Assembly (NCBI GenBank): GCA_019307815.1
Contig: JAFDIV010000010.1
Span: 62,001 to 126,000 of the forward strand
DNA from: Deltaproteobacteria bacterium
Lineage (GTDB): Bacteria > Desulfobacterota > DSM-4660 > Desulfatiglandales > Desulfatiglandaceae
Length of the DNA: 64,000 nt
Direction of reading: 5' to 3'
Part shown: positions 8,978-17,972 of the stretch, piece after piece
Layout of the letters: the number at the start of each line of letters is the position of its first letter
How positions within the stretch are numbered: position 1 is the first letter of the stretch
Program-made: the position numbers and the translations under genes
Notes under the pieces: model-generated
What the model was told of the DNA's origin: nothing
The model's input: the letters and a program-made list of their open reading frames with translations, nothing else
Database searches by the model: none

Positions 8978-10246
8978 CTATGCAAGCACCAGGAAATCCG
9001 TCAACACGACGGGCAAAACATAAACCTGACCTATTTGGCCGAAGTCCTCCTGGCATAGTATTATCCCGTATTCCACATTGTCCCTGTAATTTGAAATAAA
9101 ATTCTTCATGACTGCCGGAATTGTCAACCTTTTCCTGAATTTGACTTCAATAGGTATCAAGCATTGGTCCTGCTTCAAAACAAAGTCTATTTCTGCCTTC
9201 GAAACCGTCCTGTAATAAAACAGCTCTGTATCATCATGCTGCTTTAACTGGGTAAAGGCAAAGTTTTCAATCAAAGCGCCCTCAACTGATTTGAAATCCT
9301 GCAACTCCGTCACAACGTAGTTTCCAATTATTCCTGCATCGTTTATGAAGACCTTGGGCATCTTGCTAAGCTCTTTTCTTACGTTAGTATAATAAGGTCT
9401 GACCAGAGTAATGACAAAAGTACCCTCCAGGATGCTTAAATAATGATCAAGAGTTTTGAAGTGAAGCCCAAGCGTGTTGGATATCTCTGATCTGTTCAAA
9501 ATACAGGCCCTCTGGCTACACAAAAGCCTTATCAGACTATTGAATTTTGAGATGTTCTCAATCCGGAAGAATTGTGAGACATCCTTTTCAATGTAAGTCT
9601 GTATAATTTCGCTCAAATATTTCCTTTTTCTCTCGTCGCGTTTCTCCATGCAGACCTCTGGATAGCCGCCCCACTTGAGATATGATATTAAGTGATATTC
9701 AAGGTCCTTCCTGTAAATTTCATAAAACTCCTTTAATGCCTGAATATCTTGTGGGATCTTGAACAAATGGTCATACCTGTATTCACTGGCCGCCTGGAGA
9801 TACTCCCTAAATGAAAATCGCTCCAAGGTGAATTCGATTTTCCTGCCTGTGAGAGGCTCCTTAATTTTCAAAAGCTCCAAGGAGGATGAACCCGTAACAA
9901 TGAATTTAATCTTGCCGAAAGACAAGTCGTGAATAACCTTCAAAAACAGGGATGCATCAGGTAGATATTGGCATTCATCAATGAGGCAATACAACTTTCC
10001 GTCTTTTGGAAGATACTGGTCGGAGAGAAACCTGAAAAACAGCTTTGGATTTTTGAAGTAGGGAGTATCAAGCTCCTGATCTGCAGAAAAAAGGACGGTT
10101 GGCTTTCCGCTCTGCTCCAGGTGTGTTCTAATCTGCCCCAGCAGAGTGGTCTTGCCAGTTCTTCTAGCGCCCTTGATCAGCAAGATCCTGTGGCCATCGA
10201 GCCAATTAAGGACGTCTCCAAAGATGTTCCTCTTAACCAGGTTCAT
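8978..10246 (-). CDS. AAA ATPase with DUF4143 C-terminal domain
   Basis: A 422-residue protein of the AAA_14/DUF4143 family. Walker A is Gly26-Ala-Arg-Arg-Thr-Gly-Lys-Thr33 and Walker B is the Leu-Ile-Asp-Glu-Cys-Gln segment near residue 88. The C-terminal part has the nuclease-like DUF4143 signature with Glu-Ile/Ala-Glu-Ile-Asp-Phe-Val and a Pro-Ile-Glu-Val-Lys-Phe motif, like a PD-(D/E)xK core. These stand-alone ATPases are common and are usually mobile or of unknown function. I choose the ATG at 10246 because GGGGGGTGG lies just before it; the ATG at 10282 has no ribosome site. It has no operon partner. Confidence 0.85.
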   Translation of the reverse strand: MNLVKRNIFGDVLNWLDGHRILLIKGARRTGKTTLLGQIRTHLEQSGKPTVLFSADQELDTPYFKNPKLFFRFLSDQYLPKDGKLYCLIDECQYLPDASLFLKVIHDLSFGKIKFIVTGSSSLELLKIKEPLTGRKIEFTLERFSFREYLQAASEYRYDHLFKIPQDIQALKEFYEIYRKDLEYHLISYLKWGGYPEVCMEKRDERKRKYLSEIIQTYIEKDVSQFFRIENISKFNSLIRLLCSQRACILNRSEISNTLGLHFKTLDHYLSILEGTFVITLVRPYYTNVRKELSKMPKVFINDAGIIGNYVVTELQDFKSVEGALIENFAFTQLKQHDDTELFYYRTVSKAEIDFVLKQDQCLIPIEVKFRKRLTIPAVMKNFISNYRDNVEYGIILCQEDFGQIGQVYVLPVVLTDFLVLA

Positions 10247-10769
10247 AGAAACCACCCCCCCTTGCTGTATCAAAAATTCCATCTATTTATTACATAGGCC
10301 TATAGCAAATTCAAGGAAATTTCGATTATTTCTCATCGGTGTTGCCATGCCCACCAGAAGCCTATTTCTAATGGCGATCGCATTTTGAGGCTTTGAGAGA
10401 ATCTTGGCTTCTATCTAAAACGAAAGGAAGCGTTGGGAAGTGAGGATCTCCTTGCTTCAGGTGATACCTGATAGCCGAAAGCTGATTGTGGCAGGCTGAG
10501 AGGTAAAAGGAATGCCAAATGTCAAAGCCCAAACCTGCCATTGGCAGGTAAATGTCAAATGAAATCCAAGTGCCTCAATGACAAAATATATCTCTGGGCT
10601 AACAACAAGTGAAAGGAGCCTTACCTATGAACGAACACCGGATGTGGTTTGGTCATTTGTCATTTGACATTGATTTCACATTGGGATTTTGTCATTTGAA
10701 ATTGTGCAACTAATATGTGCTAATTGCTGACTCCTGACTCCTAGCTCCTGACTTCTGGCTTCTTGTCTT
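10247..10769. repeat. Intergenic region holding a complete copy of dispersed element A
   Basis: No gene is seen in these 523 bp. They hold the full A element (10509-10675, listed separately), an AAGCTGATTGTGGCAGG word, a second ATTTTGTCATTTGAAATTG run, and a CTGACTCCTGACTCCTAGCTCCTGACTTCTGGC tract at about 10729-10762 immediately before the stop codon of larB. Confidence 0.6.
10509..10675 (+). repeat. Dispersed element A, copy 1
   Basis: About 165 bp starting AATGCCAAATGTCAAAGCCC and ending CATTTGTCATTTGACATTG. It contains a CCTGCCATTGGCAGG palindrome near the left end and an AACAAGTGAAAGGAGCCTTA block in the middle. It aligns almost end to end with the reverse complement of 19741-19915, with few mismatches and one indel of roughly 15-20 bp. 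The ends are made of TGACATTTG-type words. Confidence 0.8.
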
Positions 10770-11525
10770 CTAAACCGCTACCCGGTTAATGAGACTCGCT
10801 GCATAGCCCGCACCAAAGCCGTTGTCAATATTTACCACAACCACGCCCGAGGCGCACGAATTGAGCATACCCAAAAGCGCTGCAATTCCTTCAAAACTGG
10901 CCCCATAGCCCACACTGGTGGGAACAGCAATCACAGGCTTGTCAACTAGCCCACCAACCACGCTGGGAAGTGCCCCTTCCATGCCAGCTACCACGACGAT
11001 GACAGAGGCCCTATCCAGTTTATCGCCGTGAGCCAGGATCCTGTGGAGACCGGCTACTCCCACGTCATAGACGGTCTCCACCTCGTTTCCCATAAATCTT
11101 GCAGTTACTGCAGCCTCTTCTGCCACAGGGATATCAGAGGTCCCGGCGCTCATGACCAGTATGGTTCCTCTCCCTCGCCCCTCTACCTGCTCCAATATCA
11201 GGGTCATGGCCCTGGCCTTTTCATAATAGGTTGCATCGGGATACGATTTCTTGATTTCTTGTGCCTTTTCCTTTGAAAGCCGCGTAATTAGGACATTGTC
11301 GCCATGGTCAACCATCCTTTTCATAATGCTTAGGATTTGCTCAGTAGTCTTACCCTGGGCAAAAATGACCTCTGGGGTCCCCTGCCTCAAGCCCCTGTGA
11401 TGATCAACGCAGGCAAAACCCAGGTCTTCAAACGGCATGGCCTTGAGTTTATCCAGCACGGCGTGATAGGAAAGTTCTCCAGATTTAAAACGCATCAATA
11501 AATCTTTAAGGGTCGTCTCATTCAC
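10770..11525 (-). CDS. larB: Nickel-pincer cofactor biosynthesis protein LarB
   Basis: A 251-residue LarB: a pyridinium-3,5-bisthiocarboxylic acid mononucleotide (Ni-pincer cofactor) synthesis carboxylase related to PurE. Near the N-terminus are Asp-His-His-Arg-Gly-Leu-Arg-Gln-Gly and Pro-Glu-Val-Ile-Phe, both typical. The C-terminal half has the PurE-like [16 protein letters not shown] and Pro-Thr-Ser-Val-Gly-Tyr-Gly segments. I choose a GTG start at 11525, preceded by CGGAG, because this gives the usual family length; the ATG at 11600 would add 25 atypical residues. larC and larE are not in the window, nor is a lactate racemase. Confidence 0.9.
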   Translation of the reverse strand: MNETTLKDLLMRFKSGELSYHAVLDKLKAMPFEDLGFACVDHHRGLRQGTPEVIFAQGKTTEQILSIMKRMVDHGDNVLITRLSKEKAQEIKKSYPDATYYEKARAMTLILEQVEGRGRGTILVMSAGTSDIPVAEEAAVTARFMGNEVETVYDVGVAGLHRILAHGDKLDRASVIVVVAGMEGALPSVVGGLVDKPVIAVPTSVGYGASFEGIAALLGMLNSCASGVVVVNIDNGFGAGYAASLINRVAV

Positions 11526-11906
11526 AATGTTGCTCCGATAAACCTTCTCCGATTCGCTCACGAAATGCCTGCAGCACCTTACAAGTAAATTTGTGCTCAA
11601 AGCCCGCGGAAAAGTTTTCTTGATGTCACATTAAATGTCAAATTTCAAAATCCCAATCTCAAGTCAATGTCAAATGATCAAACGAGGGCGAAATTGGCTT
11701 CCAGGCGCCTTGCTTCCTCTCATACTCCGATAGCAGAGAGTTATACAGGATATTTTTTGCCATTGAAGCATTTGGATTTCATTTGACATTTACCTGCCAA
11801 TGGCAGGTTTGAGCTTTGGCATTTGTCATTCCCGGTTTATCCGGGCCAGGAGTTTTGCAATGTTGGAACAATGGATTATTGGGAAAAACCATATACCTAT
11901 AAGCCT
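11526..11906. repeat. Intergenic region with partial copy of element A
   Basis: Contains an AAATGTCAAATTTCAAAATC run at 11632-11652, then a partial A element at 11682-11830 (listed separately). The rest, including the middle of that element, is unique sequence. No gene is seen. Confidence 0.55.
11682..11830 (-). repeat. Dispersed element A, copy 3 (divergent centre)
   Basis: The right 80 bp (11750-11830), with CATTGAAGCATTTGGATTTC and the CCTGCCAATGGCAGG palindrome, matches the 19838-19915 end of copy 2 closely. The left end AGTCAATGTCAAATGATCAAA matches the other end. The middle is different sequence, so the element behaves as two conserved ends around an exchangeable core. Confidence 0.7.
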
Positions 11907-12389
11907 TTAACTTGCCAACTTCTTGGCTAGCTCTGCCACTCGACGCCCAAGTTTTCTGGCGTTTTCCTGGGTTTGATCATCAGGAGCACCTACACATGCG
12001 ACCCCGTAGTGACCTGTTGCTGACATGGGGTCCCCCACAACCACCATCCCATAGATTAACATGGCCTGCATAATGGACATAATGGTGGTCTCCTTACCAC
12101 CTGTGGGATCGCCTGAGGTGGCAAATGCTGCTCCCACCTTGCCCTCCATCTTCTTCCTTACACCCACAAAATCATCAAACACCTTCTTGAGCCCTGCGGC
12201 CATTACTCCAAAATACACAGGCGATCCGGCAATAATACCATCAGAGGCCAGGAAATCGTCCTCTGTTACCTCGCTAGTATTCTTGAGCAAGGCGTTGACC
12301 CCTTCCACCTCTTCCACGCCCTTGGCAATGGCCTCAGCCAGTTTTCTGGTGTTGCCGCCCTTGGAGTAGTACAGAATCAGTATTTGCAT
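11907..12389 (-). CDS. Flavodoxin-like FMN oxidoreductase (WrbA/NADPH-FMN reductase type)
   Basis: A 160-residue flavodoxin-fold protein. The N-terminal FMN phosphate loop is Tyr-Tyr-Ser-Lys-Gly-Gly-Asn-Thr. A Gly-Ser-Pro-Val-Tyr-Phe-Gly motif at about 54-60 and an Ala-Phe-Ala-Thr-Ser-Gly stretch near residue 90 contact the isoalloxazine ring in WrbA-like proteins. It is shorter than WrbA (about 200) and may be a small flavodoxin or quinone reductase. AGGAGGT precedes the ATG. It lies back to back with the first AOR gene (133 bp apart), so it could serve as its electron carrier; that is a positional inference. Confidence 0.85.
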   Translation of the reverse strand: MQILILYYSKGGNTRKLAEAIAKGVEEVEGVNALLKNTSEVTEDDFLASDGIIAGSPVYFGVMAAGLKKVFDDFVGVRKKMEGKVGAAFATSGDPTGGKETTIMSIMQAMLIYGMVVVGDPMSATGHYGVACVGAPDDQTQENARKLGRRVAELAKKLAS

Positions 12390-12478
12390 AAGGACCTCCT
12401 TTCTGATATTCGATATGCAGGATGATACTCGGCATCCTTAGATAAATCAAGATGTATGAGAGAAGTGGAGCTAATGCT

Positions 12479-12508
12479 GTTCACCGTTCACCGTTGGCCG
12501 TTCACCGA
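12479..12508. repeat. GTTCACCG-type short repeat
   Basis: Three GTTCACCG words within 30 bp just upstream of the AOR ribosome site. The same word returns at 19601-19626 and 61032-61042. Confidence 0.5.
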
Positions 12509-12522
12509 AAGGGAGGGGAAAC

Positions 12523-14292
12523 ATGAAGGGTTTTTATGGCCGTATGCTTCTGGTCAATCTTTCTGACAAGACTTACGAAATTATACCTCTGGCCGAAGAT
12601 ACGCTCTCTTTCGGCCTAGGTGGGAAGGGGCTGGCCACCCAGTTGCTCCTTGAGTATACACCCAAAGGTGTAGATCCCCTTTCCCCTGAAAATGCCCTCA
12701 TATTTGCCACCGGCCCTGCTACTGGAAGTAGCATATGGGGATCATGCCGCTATGGCGCATTCACAAAATCGCCCCAGACCGGATTCTATTCAGAGTCCTA
12801 CTCCGGGGGCAAGACCCCGGAGGCCCTAGACAGCACCGGATTTGATGCCATCCTTATAAAAGGCGCTTCAGAAGGGTTGCTCACCTTGGTCATATCACCC
12901 GATGGTGTTGTATTTCATCCAGCAGAAGACCTCCATGGCCTTTCTACCTACGAGACAGAGGATGTAGTCACAGAACGATACCGGCGCGATAGTAAAGGAT
13001 GGAAGACAGGGGCCATTGTAATCGGCCCAGCTGGGGAAAACGGGGTGAGTTTCTCGGTCATTGAAAACGATTACTGGAGATCGGCGGGAAGAACAGGGAC
13101 CGGCGCGGTCATGGGAGCCAAGGGTATCAAGGCCATCGTATTTACTGGGAACCGCAAGAGAACTCTGTACGATCCTGAAGCCGTCAAACGCCTAGCCAAA
13201 GAAATAGCAAGGGAAGGAAAGAATAATCCGGGCATGCAGGGATACAAGAAGTTCGGCACCTCCGGGATGGTGGAGGTCATGAATACTAATAAGGCCTTTC
13301 CCACACGGTACTGGTCTGAAGGCCGATTTGAAAATTGGGAAAAAATAAGCGCTGAGGCCTTGCATGCACGCCTTGATGTGATACCGCATTCCTGTCTTAA
13401 ATGCTTTCTTGCCTGCGGAAGGCTTAGCACTGTAAAACACGGCAGACACGCAGGCCTTAAGATTGAAGGCCCGGAATACGAAACCATTTTCGCCTTTGGT
13501 GGGCTCTGCTGTATTGACCAAGTGGAAGAGATTGCCTATCTCAATGACCTATGCGACGCCCTGGGGATGGATACCATCTCGGCCGGCAATCTCTGTGCCT
13601 TTACCATTGAGGCAGTCAGGAGAAAAAGGGTGGACTTTCAAGTGGACTATGGCGATGTGGATGGGATCGCCAACCTGCTGAAATTAATGGCCCGCCGCGA
13701 GGGCATCGGCGACATACTGGCCAGAGGCATCCAATTCGCTGCAAAGGCCTGGGGACTTGAGGAACTGGCAATGCACGTAAAGGGGCTTGAGCCACCTGGC
13801 TATGACCCTCGCGTGTTCAAGGGCGTTGGTCTAGGCTATGCCGTCTCAGACAGGGGGGCCTGTCATTTAAGAGCCACCTTTTATAAGGCTGAGCTATCAG
13901 GCATGATAGATCGAACACAGACCCAGGGAAAGGCCAAGATGCTGATTGATTTCGAAGACCGGCTCATCCTTTTTGACACACTGATTCTGTGCCGCTTTTA
14001 CAGGGACCTTTATCCTTGGGAGGTATTGGGTGACATTATCCATGCACTTACTGGTCTTAAGACTGACAAAGACACGCTTTCCAAAATCGCCGGAAATATT
14101 GCCACTGCGGTGCGCCGCTTCAACACAAGGGAAGGCCTTGCCAAAGAACACGACAGGCTCCCGTCACGCTTTCACCGCCAGGCCATAAACCAGGGCGACA
14201 TCATCACCCAAGAGGAACTGGAGGCCATGGTGGCGGATTACTACCGCCTGAGGGGATGGGATGAGGAAGGAAGGCCGGTAAAAGAATTATGA
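12523..14292 (+). CDS. Tungsten-containing aldehyde:ferredoxin oxidoreductase (AOR 1)
   Basis: A 589-residue AOR-family enzyme that oxidises an aldehyde to the acid, or reduces acids, with a bis-pyranopterin W/Mo cofactor and one [4Fe-4S] cluster. The cluster ligands are Cys291, Cys294, Cys298 and Cys490. The N-terminal Gly-Arg-Met-Leu-Leu-Val-Asn-Leu start, the Gly-Gly-Lys-Gly-Leu-Ala segment and the Gly-Pro-Glu-Tyr-Glu-Thr pterin segment are present, and the length is normal. A GGGAGGGG ribosome site precedes the ATG. It stands alone on the plus strand with a flavodoxin-like gene divergent upstream. It is only distantly similar by eye to the AOR at 61137, so this is not a recent duplication. 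Confidence 0.93.
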   Translation: MKGFYGRMLLVNLSDKTYEIIPLAEDTLSFGLGGKGLATQLLLEYTPKGVDPLSPENALIFATGPATGSSIWGSCRYGAFTKSPQTGFYSESYSGGKTPEALDSTGFDAILIKGASEGLLTLVISPDGVVFHPAEDLHGLSTYETEDVVTERYRRDSKGWKTGAIVIGPAGENGVSFSVIENDYWRSAGRTGTGAVMGAKGIKAIVFTGNRKRTLYDPEAVKRLAKEIAREGKNNPGMQGYKKFGTSGMVEVMNTNKAFPTRYWSEGRFENWEKISAEALHARLDVIPHSCLKCFLACGRLSTVKHGRHAGLKIEGPEYETIFAFGGLCCIDQVEEIAYLNDLCDALGMDTISAGNLCAFTIEAVRRKRVDFQVDYGDVDGIANLLKLMARREGIGDILARGIQFAAKAWGLEELAMHVKGLEPPGYDPRVFKGVGLGYAVSDRGACHLRATFYKAELSGMIDRTQTQGKAKMLIDFEDRLILFDTLILCRFYRDLYPWEVLGDIIHALTGLKTDKDTLSKIAGNIATAVRRFNTREGLAKEHDRLPSRFHRQAINQGDIITQEELEAMVADYYRLRGWDEEGRPVKEL

Positions 14293-14374
14293 ATTTTGAA
14301 TGTTGAATTATAAAGGGGGCAGGGGGAAGGGAGCAAGGTGGGCATCTCGTTGGCTCCTGCCTCCTTTGGAGCTT

Positions 14375-14749
14375 TTACCCTTCTTTGAGCATACCCTGCT
14401 CATCAAGGAATTGCATGGCTCTCTGGACTATGGTGGTTACATGACTGAGGGCAGTGGTCAGATGGGGAACCGAATCGGCCATTACGCCTGAATTTATCAT
14501 TACCAGTGCCCTATCAATCGCCTTATCCACCTCGTCCCATATCTCATCCTTGGCAATTGCGCTGGCCAGTCTAACATCCTGCCGGATCATCTCCACCAGG
14601 GCCCTGCCCACCTGCTTGGTTTCGTTTCTTCCACTCCCAAATATGGAATCCACCATGCCAATAAGTTGGGAGGCCCATATAAGCCCTGCCTTTATCTTTT
14701 CGCCCTGAGAGAACGCAAATATTGCCTGTCTAGTATCCAATATCTTCAC
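14375..14749 (-). CDS. Small helical protein of unknown function
   Basis: A 124-residue, largely alpha-helical, soluble protein with no domain I recognise. It has a weakly conserved look: alternating Ile/Val/Ala and Glu/Arg helices, and no signal peptide or Cys. Its start is only 7 bp downstream of the stop of the acyl-CoA ligase gene on the same strand, so it is almost certainly the second gene of that operon. It may be an accessory factor for the ligase; nothing in the sequence proves it. Confidence 0.7.
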   Translation of the reverse strand: MKILDTRQAIFAFSQGEKIKAGLIWASQLIGMVDSIFGSGRNETKQVGRALVEMIRQDVRLASAIAKDEIWDEVDKAIDRALVMINSGVMADSVPHLTTALSHVTTIVQRAMQFLDEQGMLKEG

Positions 14750-14756
14750 CTCATCA

Positions 14757-16499
14757 TTATTGCTTCCCGTGATATGCCTTGTAAACTGGATCTGCCTCCA
14801 TAAGCTGGCGTCTCATAACCTTGCCCACCATGGTCTTAGGGAGTTCGTCGCGAAACTCCACATAGGCCGGGACCTTGTAGTGGGTCATATTCTCCTTACA
14901 CCATTTTCTCAAACCTTCCTCTGTAATCTTCCCTTTCCACTCGGCTTTCAGCACTACCCAGACCTTTATAACCTCGCCCTTTTCCTTGTCGGGAAGTCCA
15001 GATGCAGCCACTTCCACTACTGCCTCGTGTCGGCCAACCAGTTCTTCCACTTCCTTTGGAAAAACCGAGTAACCCTTTACCTTGATAAGCTGCTTTTTCC
15101 GATCGCTTATCACCACCCGGCCCAATTCATCCATGTAGCCAATATCTCCGGTATACAGCCATCGTTTGCCATCAAACTCTCGGATGGTCTCTGCGGTCTC
15201 CTCCGGTTTGTTCAGATATTCCACCATCACCTGGGGTCCTGCCACCACCAGCTCGCCCTTTTCACCAGGCGGCAGCTCTTTCTGGCCTGTTTCAATGTCC
15301 ATAATCTTCCATTCTGTGCCAGGGAAAGGCAGGCCAATGGTACCGGTGGTTCTAAAATCGGTCAGCGGCCCTGCTGAGACCACGGGAGAGCTTTCTGTAA
15401 GGCCATAGCCCTCCACCAACACGGCCCCGGTAATCTCCTCAAACCGCTCCTGGACTGGTCGGTGGAGCGGGCCTGCTCCTGAAATACACGCCCTCAACTT
15501 TTTAGAAACCGGGTATTTGTCAATATTCGGGAAGTCTGCTATCCGCTGGAACAAGACCTCTGCACCGCAGTAAAACGTCTTCTTGTCAGGGGCAATGGCG
15601 CATATGGTCTTTAGCAGTTCCCCGGTCTCAGGGGGTCTTGGAAAAAGCATCATCCACATACCAGTGCGGATGGACTGGTTCATCACCGTGGTCATGGCAA
15701 ATGAATGAAAAAGGGGTAGGACCCCAACGGCACAGCACCCGTGGCCTCCCATCCAGACCCACAGGTCGCACTGGATCGCGTTGGACACACAGTTAAAATG
15801 GGACAACACCGCTGCCTTTGGAACGCCAGTCGTCCCACCGGTCATGATATAGGTGGCCGGTTCATGCGCTGCAACCTGAACCTCTGGAGGATTAGGGGTA
15901 GCGGCCAACAGATCCTTGAACCGGATTGCGTCCTGAGGTACTGGGCCTGTGGGGATCTTTTTCAGCTTCATACCCAGCCACCTTTTCAAGGCCGACATCT
16001 TCACCAGGTCCACGATATTGGTACAAATGACATGCTTTAGAGGATATTGCGCGGCAATAGGTTCGATAAGGCTCTTATAAAGGGCATCCAGGGCAATCAC
16101 GGAGGTGACCCCCGTGACCTGAAACTGGTGCAGCACCTCACCGGGCTTGTACGTTGGATTAACGCCAGTTACAATGAGCCCCAGACGGGCGCACGCATAA
16201 TAAGAGATTACATATTGAAAAGAATTTGGCAGCACAAGTGCCACTACATCGCCTTTCTTCAATCCGAGCTTGTGAAGGCTGGTGGCGAGTGCGTTCACAT
16301 GGCGCTGCATTTCCGGCAATGTCATAAAGGTATCCAAAAACCACATGGCCTTGGAATTACCATATTTTCGGACAGATTCGGAAAACATCTCATATAGTGT
16401 TATTTGAGGGAAATCATAATTCTTTGGCACCTGTTCAGGCCACCCTGCCTCTGGCTTGAACCATGGTTTACTTTCGTCCACATAATAGGGCGATGTCAT
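14757..16499 (-). CDS. Long-chain fatty-acid--CoA ligase (AMP-forming)
   Basis: A 580-residue ANL-superfamily ligase: fatty acid + ATP + CoA gives acyl-CoA + AMP. The P-loop Met-Thr-Gly-Gly-Thr-Thr-Gly-Val-Pro-Lys lies near residue 225. The Glu-Gly-Tyr-Gly-Leu-Thr-Glu-Ser motif, the Tyr-Thr-Gly-Asp-Ile hinge and the C-terminal Lys-Thr-Met-Val-Gly-Lys-Val catalytic lysine are all present. The length and the Ile-Lys-Val-Lys-Gly-Tyr segment fit the FadD group. AGGAGG precedes the start. The upstream gap is a pyrimidine-rich repeat tract. Confidence 0.92.
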   Translation of the reverse strand: MTSPYYVDESKPWFKPEAGWPEQVPKNYDFPQITLYEMFSESVRKYGNSKAMWFLDTFMTLPEMQRHVNALATSLHKLGLKKGDVVALVLPNSFQYVISYYACARLGLIVTGVNPTYKPGEVLHQFQVTGVTSVIALDALYKSLIEPIAAQYPLKHVICTNIVDLVKMSALKRWLGMKLKKIPTGPVPQDAIRFKDLLAATPNPPEVQVAAHEPATYIMTGGTTGVPKAAVLSHFNCVSNAIQCDLWVWMGGHGCCAVGVLPLFHSFAMTTVMNQSIRTGMWMMLFPRPPETGELLKTICAIAPDKKTFYCGAEVLFQRIADFPNIDKYPVSKKLRACISGAGPLHRPVQERFEEITGAVLVEGYGLTESSPVVSAGPLTDFRTTGTIGLPFPGTEWKIMDIETGQKELPPGEKGELVVAGPQVMVEYLNKPEETAETIREFDGKRWLYTGDIGYMDELGRVVISDRKKQLIKVKGYSVFPKEVEELVGRHEAVVEVAASGLPDKEKGEVIKVWVVLKAEWKGKITEEGLRKWCKENMTHYKVPAYVEFRDELPKTMVGKVMRRQLMEADPVYKAYHGKQ

Positions 16500-16604
16500 A
16501 AAAGCTTTCCTCCTTCTTATTTAAACACTTCTTCAATGCTCCGACATTCCGGCCGAAGCCATCAAACCACCGGGAGCTTATAAAATTCCCACCCCAGATG
16601 GCAA

Positions 16605-16716
16605 TAGTTTTCGTGGTTTCGTTGATCTCGTCTGTTTGTTTGGTTCGTCTATTTCGTCGTTTCGTTGATTTCGTGGGTCTCGTGTATTTGGTTGATTTAG
16701 TCTGTTTCGTTAGTAA
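16605..16716. repeat. TTCGTTGATTTCGT-type degenerate repeat tract
   Basis: About 110 bp in which words such as GTTTCGTTGATCTCGTCTG, TTCGTCTATTTCGTCG and TTTCGTTGATTTCGTGGG follow each other. The tract supplies the last residues and the stop codon of ldcA (stop at 16697). On the minus strand it reads as a Thr/Lys-rich nonsense frame. Confidence 0.75.
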
Positions 16717-17656
16717 TGGGGGCTTCGGATGATTGGAGGAGAAATTGGCTGGTGTCCAGAACAGCATCAAGGCCTATAGGAAAGGGAATGTTCCTTTTCC
16801 CATGACCTATGGGAGCCCCGGAAATCACGGGGATGTCCATTAGAGAGGTGATATCTTCAAGCATGCGATCAATGTCTTCCTTTCTTCCACAAGAAACAAA
16901 CTCTCCTGCCACAATAGCTGCAACTTCTTGCAATTGCCCGCTCAATTTGAGAGAGGTGAGCATCCTGTCCAATCGATAAGGCATCTCACCCCTGTCTTCA
17001 ATAAAAAGGATACATCCTCTTAGCTCAGGCATGTATTCTGTCCCGGCCATATGACATAACAAACTGAGATTACCGCCAATCAATGGGCCCCTTGCCCTGC
17101 CAGGCTTGATGATTCTGCATCCCTCAAGACTCAGATTCCAGGGGGCAGGGCTACCTAGCATATCCAACAACGTATCCATATCGCCCTGATGGCCAGAGGC
17201 AAGGTCCTTCACCATGGGGCCGTGGAACGTGATCCAACCACTTTTGTGATACAGTGCCAGAAGAAGTGCGGTTATGTCGCTGTAACCAATAAAAGGTTTT
17301 GGGTGTTTCCTGAAAAGCTCGAAGTCAATGCGCTCCAGGAGCCTCATGCAGCCATAGCCCCCCCGGGCACAAAAAACAGCACCAACCTCAAGGTTCAGTA
17401 CCATGCGGTGAAGGTCTTCAATACGGGCTTCATCATTACCTGCAAGATACCCCTCTTGTTCATAGAGATGCTTGCCCAGGATGACCGTATAACCCTTTGA
17501 TCTGAGGTACTGGATGCCGGGGTCAAGCTCGTGAGCCTTCACAGGTCCTGCAGGTGCAATAATACCAATCCCTGCCCCGGGTTTTAATAAGGGAGGCTTG
17601 ATGGGCTTTTCCGATTTGATACTCGAATACCTCTCTCTTAGATAGTACCCATCCAC
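16697..17656 (-). CDS. ldcA: LD-carboxypeptidase (peptidase S66)
   Basis: A 319-residue murein LD-carboxypeptidase, which removes the terminal D-Ala from tetrapeptides during cytoplasmic peptidoglycan recycling. The catalytic serine is in Gly-Tyr-Ser-Asp-Ile, the Glu in Ile-Glu-Asp-Arg-Gly-Glu, and the His in Ile-Gly-His-Gly-Lys near the C-terminus. The N-terminal Ile-Ala-Pro-Ala-Gly-Pro motif is normal. The start at 17656 is a GTG with no clear ribosome site, inside a hairpin (17649-17676), so the true start is uncertain. The last few residues come from a repeat tract. Confidence 0.88.
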   Translation of the reverse strand: MDGYYLRERYSSIKSEKPIKPPLLKPGAGIGIIAPAGPVKAHELDPGIQYLRSKGYTVILGKHLYEQEGYLAGNDEARIEDLHRMVLNLEVGAVFCARGGYGCMRLLERIDFELFRKHPKPFIGYSDITALLLALYHKSGWITFHGPMVKDLASGHQGDMDTLLDMLGSPAPWNLSLEGCRIIKPGRARGPLIGGNLSLLCHMAGTEYMPELRGCILFIEDRGEMPYRLDRMLTSLKLSGQLQEVAAIVAGEFVSCGRKEDIDRMLEDITSLMDIPVISGAPIGHGKRNIPFPIGLDAVLDTSQFLLQSSEAPITNETD

Positions 17657-17676
17657 AAATAGTAATTTGCGGATGG
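17649..17676. promoter_or_regulatory. Inverted repeat over the ldcA start
   Basis: Arms CCATCCACAAAT and ATTTGCGGATGG (one mismatch in 12) with a 4-base loop. It overlaps the GTG start codon of ldcA, so it could hide the start in the mRNA, or be a protein-binding site or repeat remnant. Confidence 0.4.
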
Positions 17677-17972
17677 CAGCTTTCAGCCCGCCCAGGCGGG
17701 TAAACTCTCAGCAAAAGCTCAAACAAAACAGTCCACTAATCTGATGATTGATTGCTCCTAACTGACAGCCCATTTGTGTCATTCCCGCGAAAGCCTGCCT
17801 ACAGCAGGTAGGCGGGAATCCAGGAAATTGACTAGTATGGACTCCCGCCTACGCGGGAGTGACATTGCTGTTCTTCCATGAATTACCCGAAAGCATAGCG
17901 TTCCTGCCTGACCATCCCTGCCTTGCTGGCAGGCAGGGGGCAGGCAGGAAATCTCAAATTTATGGACGGATA
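17657..17972. repeat. ldcA-coaX gap with palindromic repeat elements
   Basis: These 316 bp hold half of the ldcA hairpin, the 88-bp ATTCCCGCG element (17777-17864), and a CCCTGCC/GGCAGGCAGGG hairpin at about 17912-17950 downstream of coaX. No gene is seen. Confidence 0.6.
17777..17864. repeat. 88-bp palindromic element (TGTCATTCCCGCG type)
   Basis: Starts TGTCATTCCCGCG and ends ACGCGGGAGTGACA, with an inner GCGGGAATCCAGGAA and TGGACTCCCGCC. The two ends are near-perfect inverted repeats, so the whole unit can fold on itself. Elements with ATTCCCGC..GCGGGAATCCAG ends are widespread palindromic intergenic repeats in proteobacteria. The CCTGCC/AGCAGG insert in the left arm is unusual. Confidence 0.8.

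Noticed and set aside
14760..15377. 205-codon frame opposite the fatty-acid CoA ligase
   Set aside because: Antisense shadow; no ribosome site or domain.
16468..16770. Minus-strand 100-codon Thr/Lys-rich frame
   Set aside because: It is a translation of the TTCGTTGATTTCGT repeat tract and overlaps both ldcA and the ligase start.
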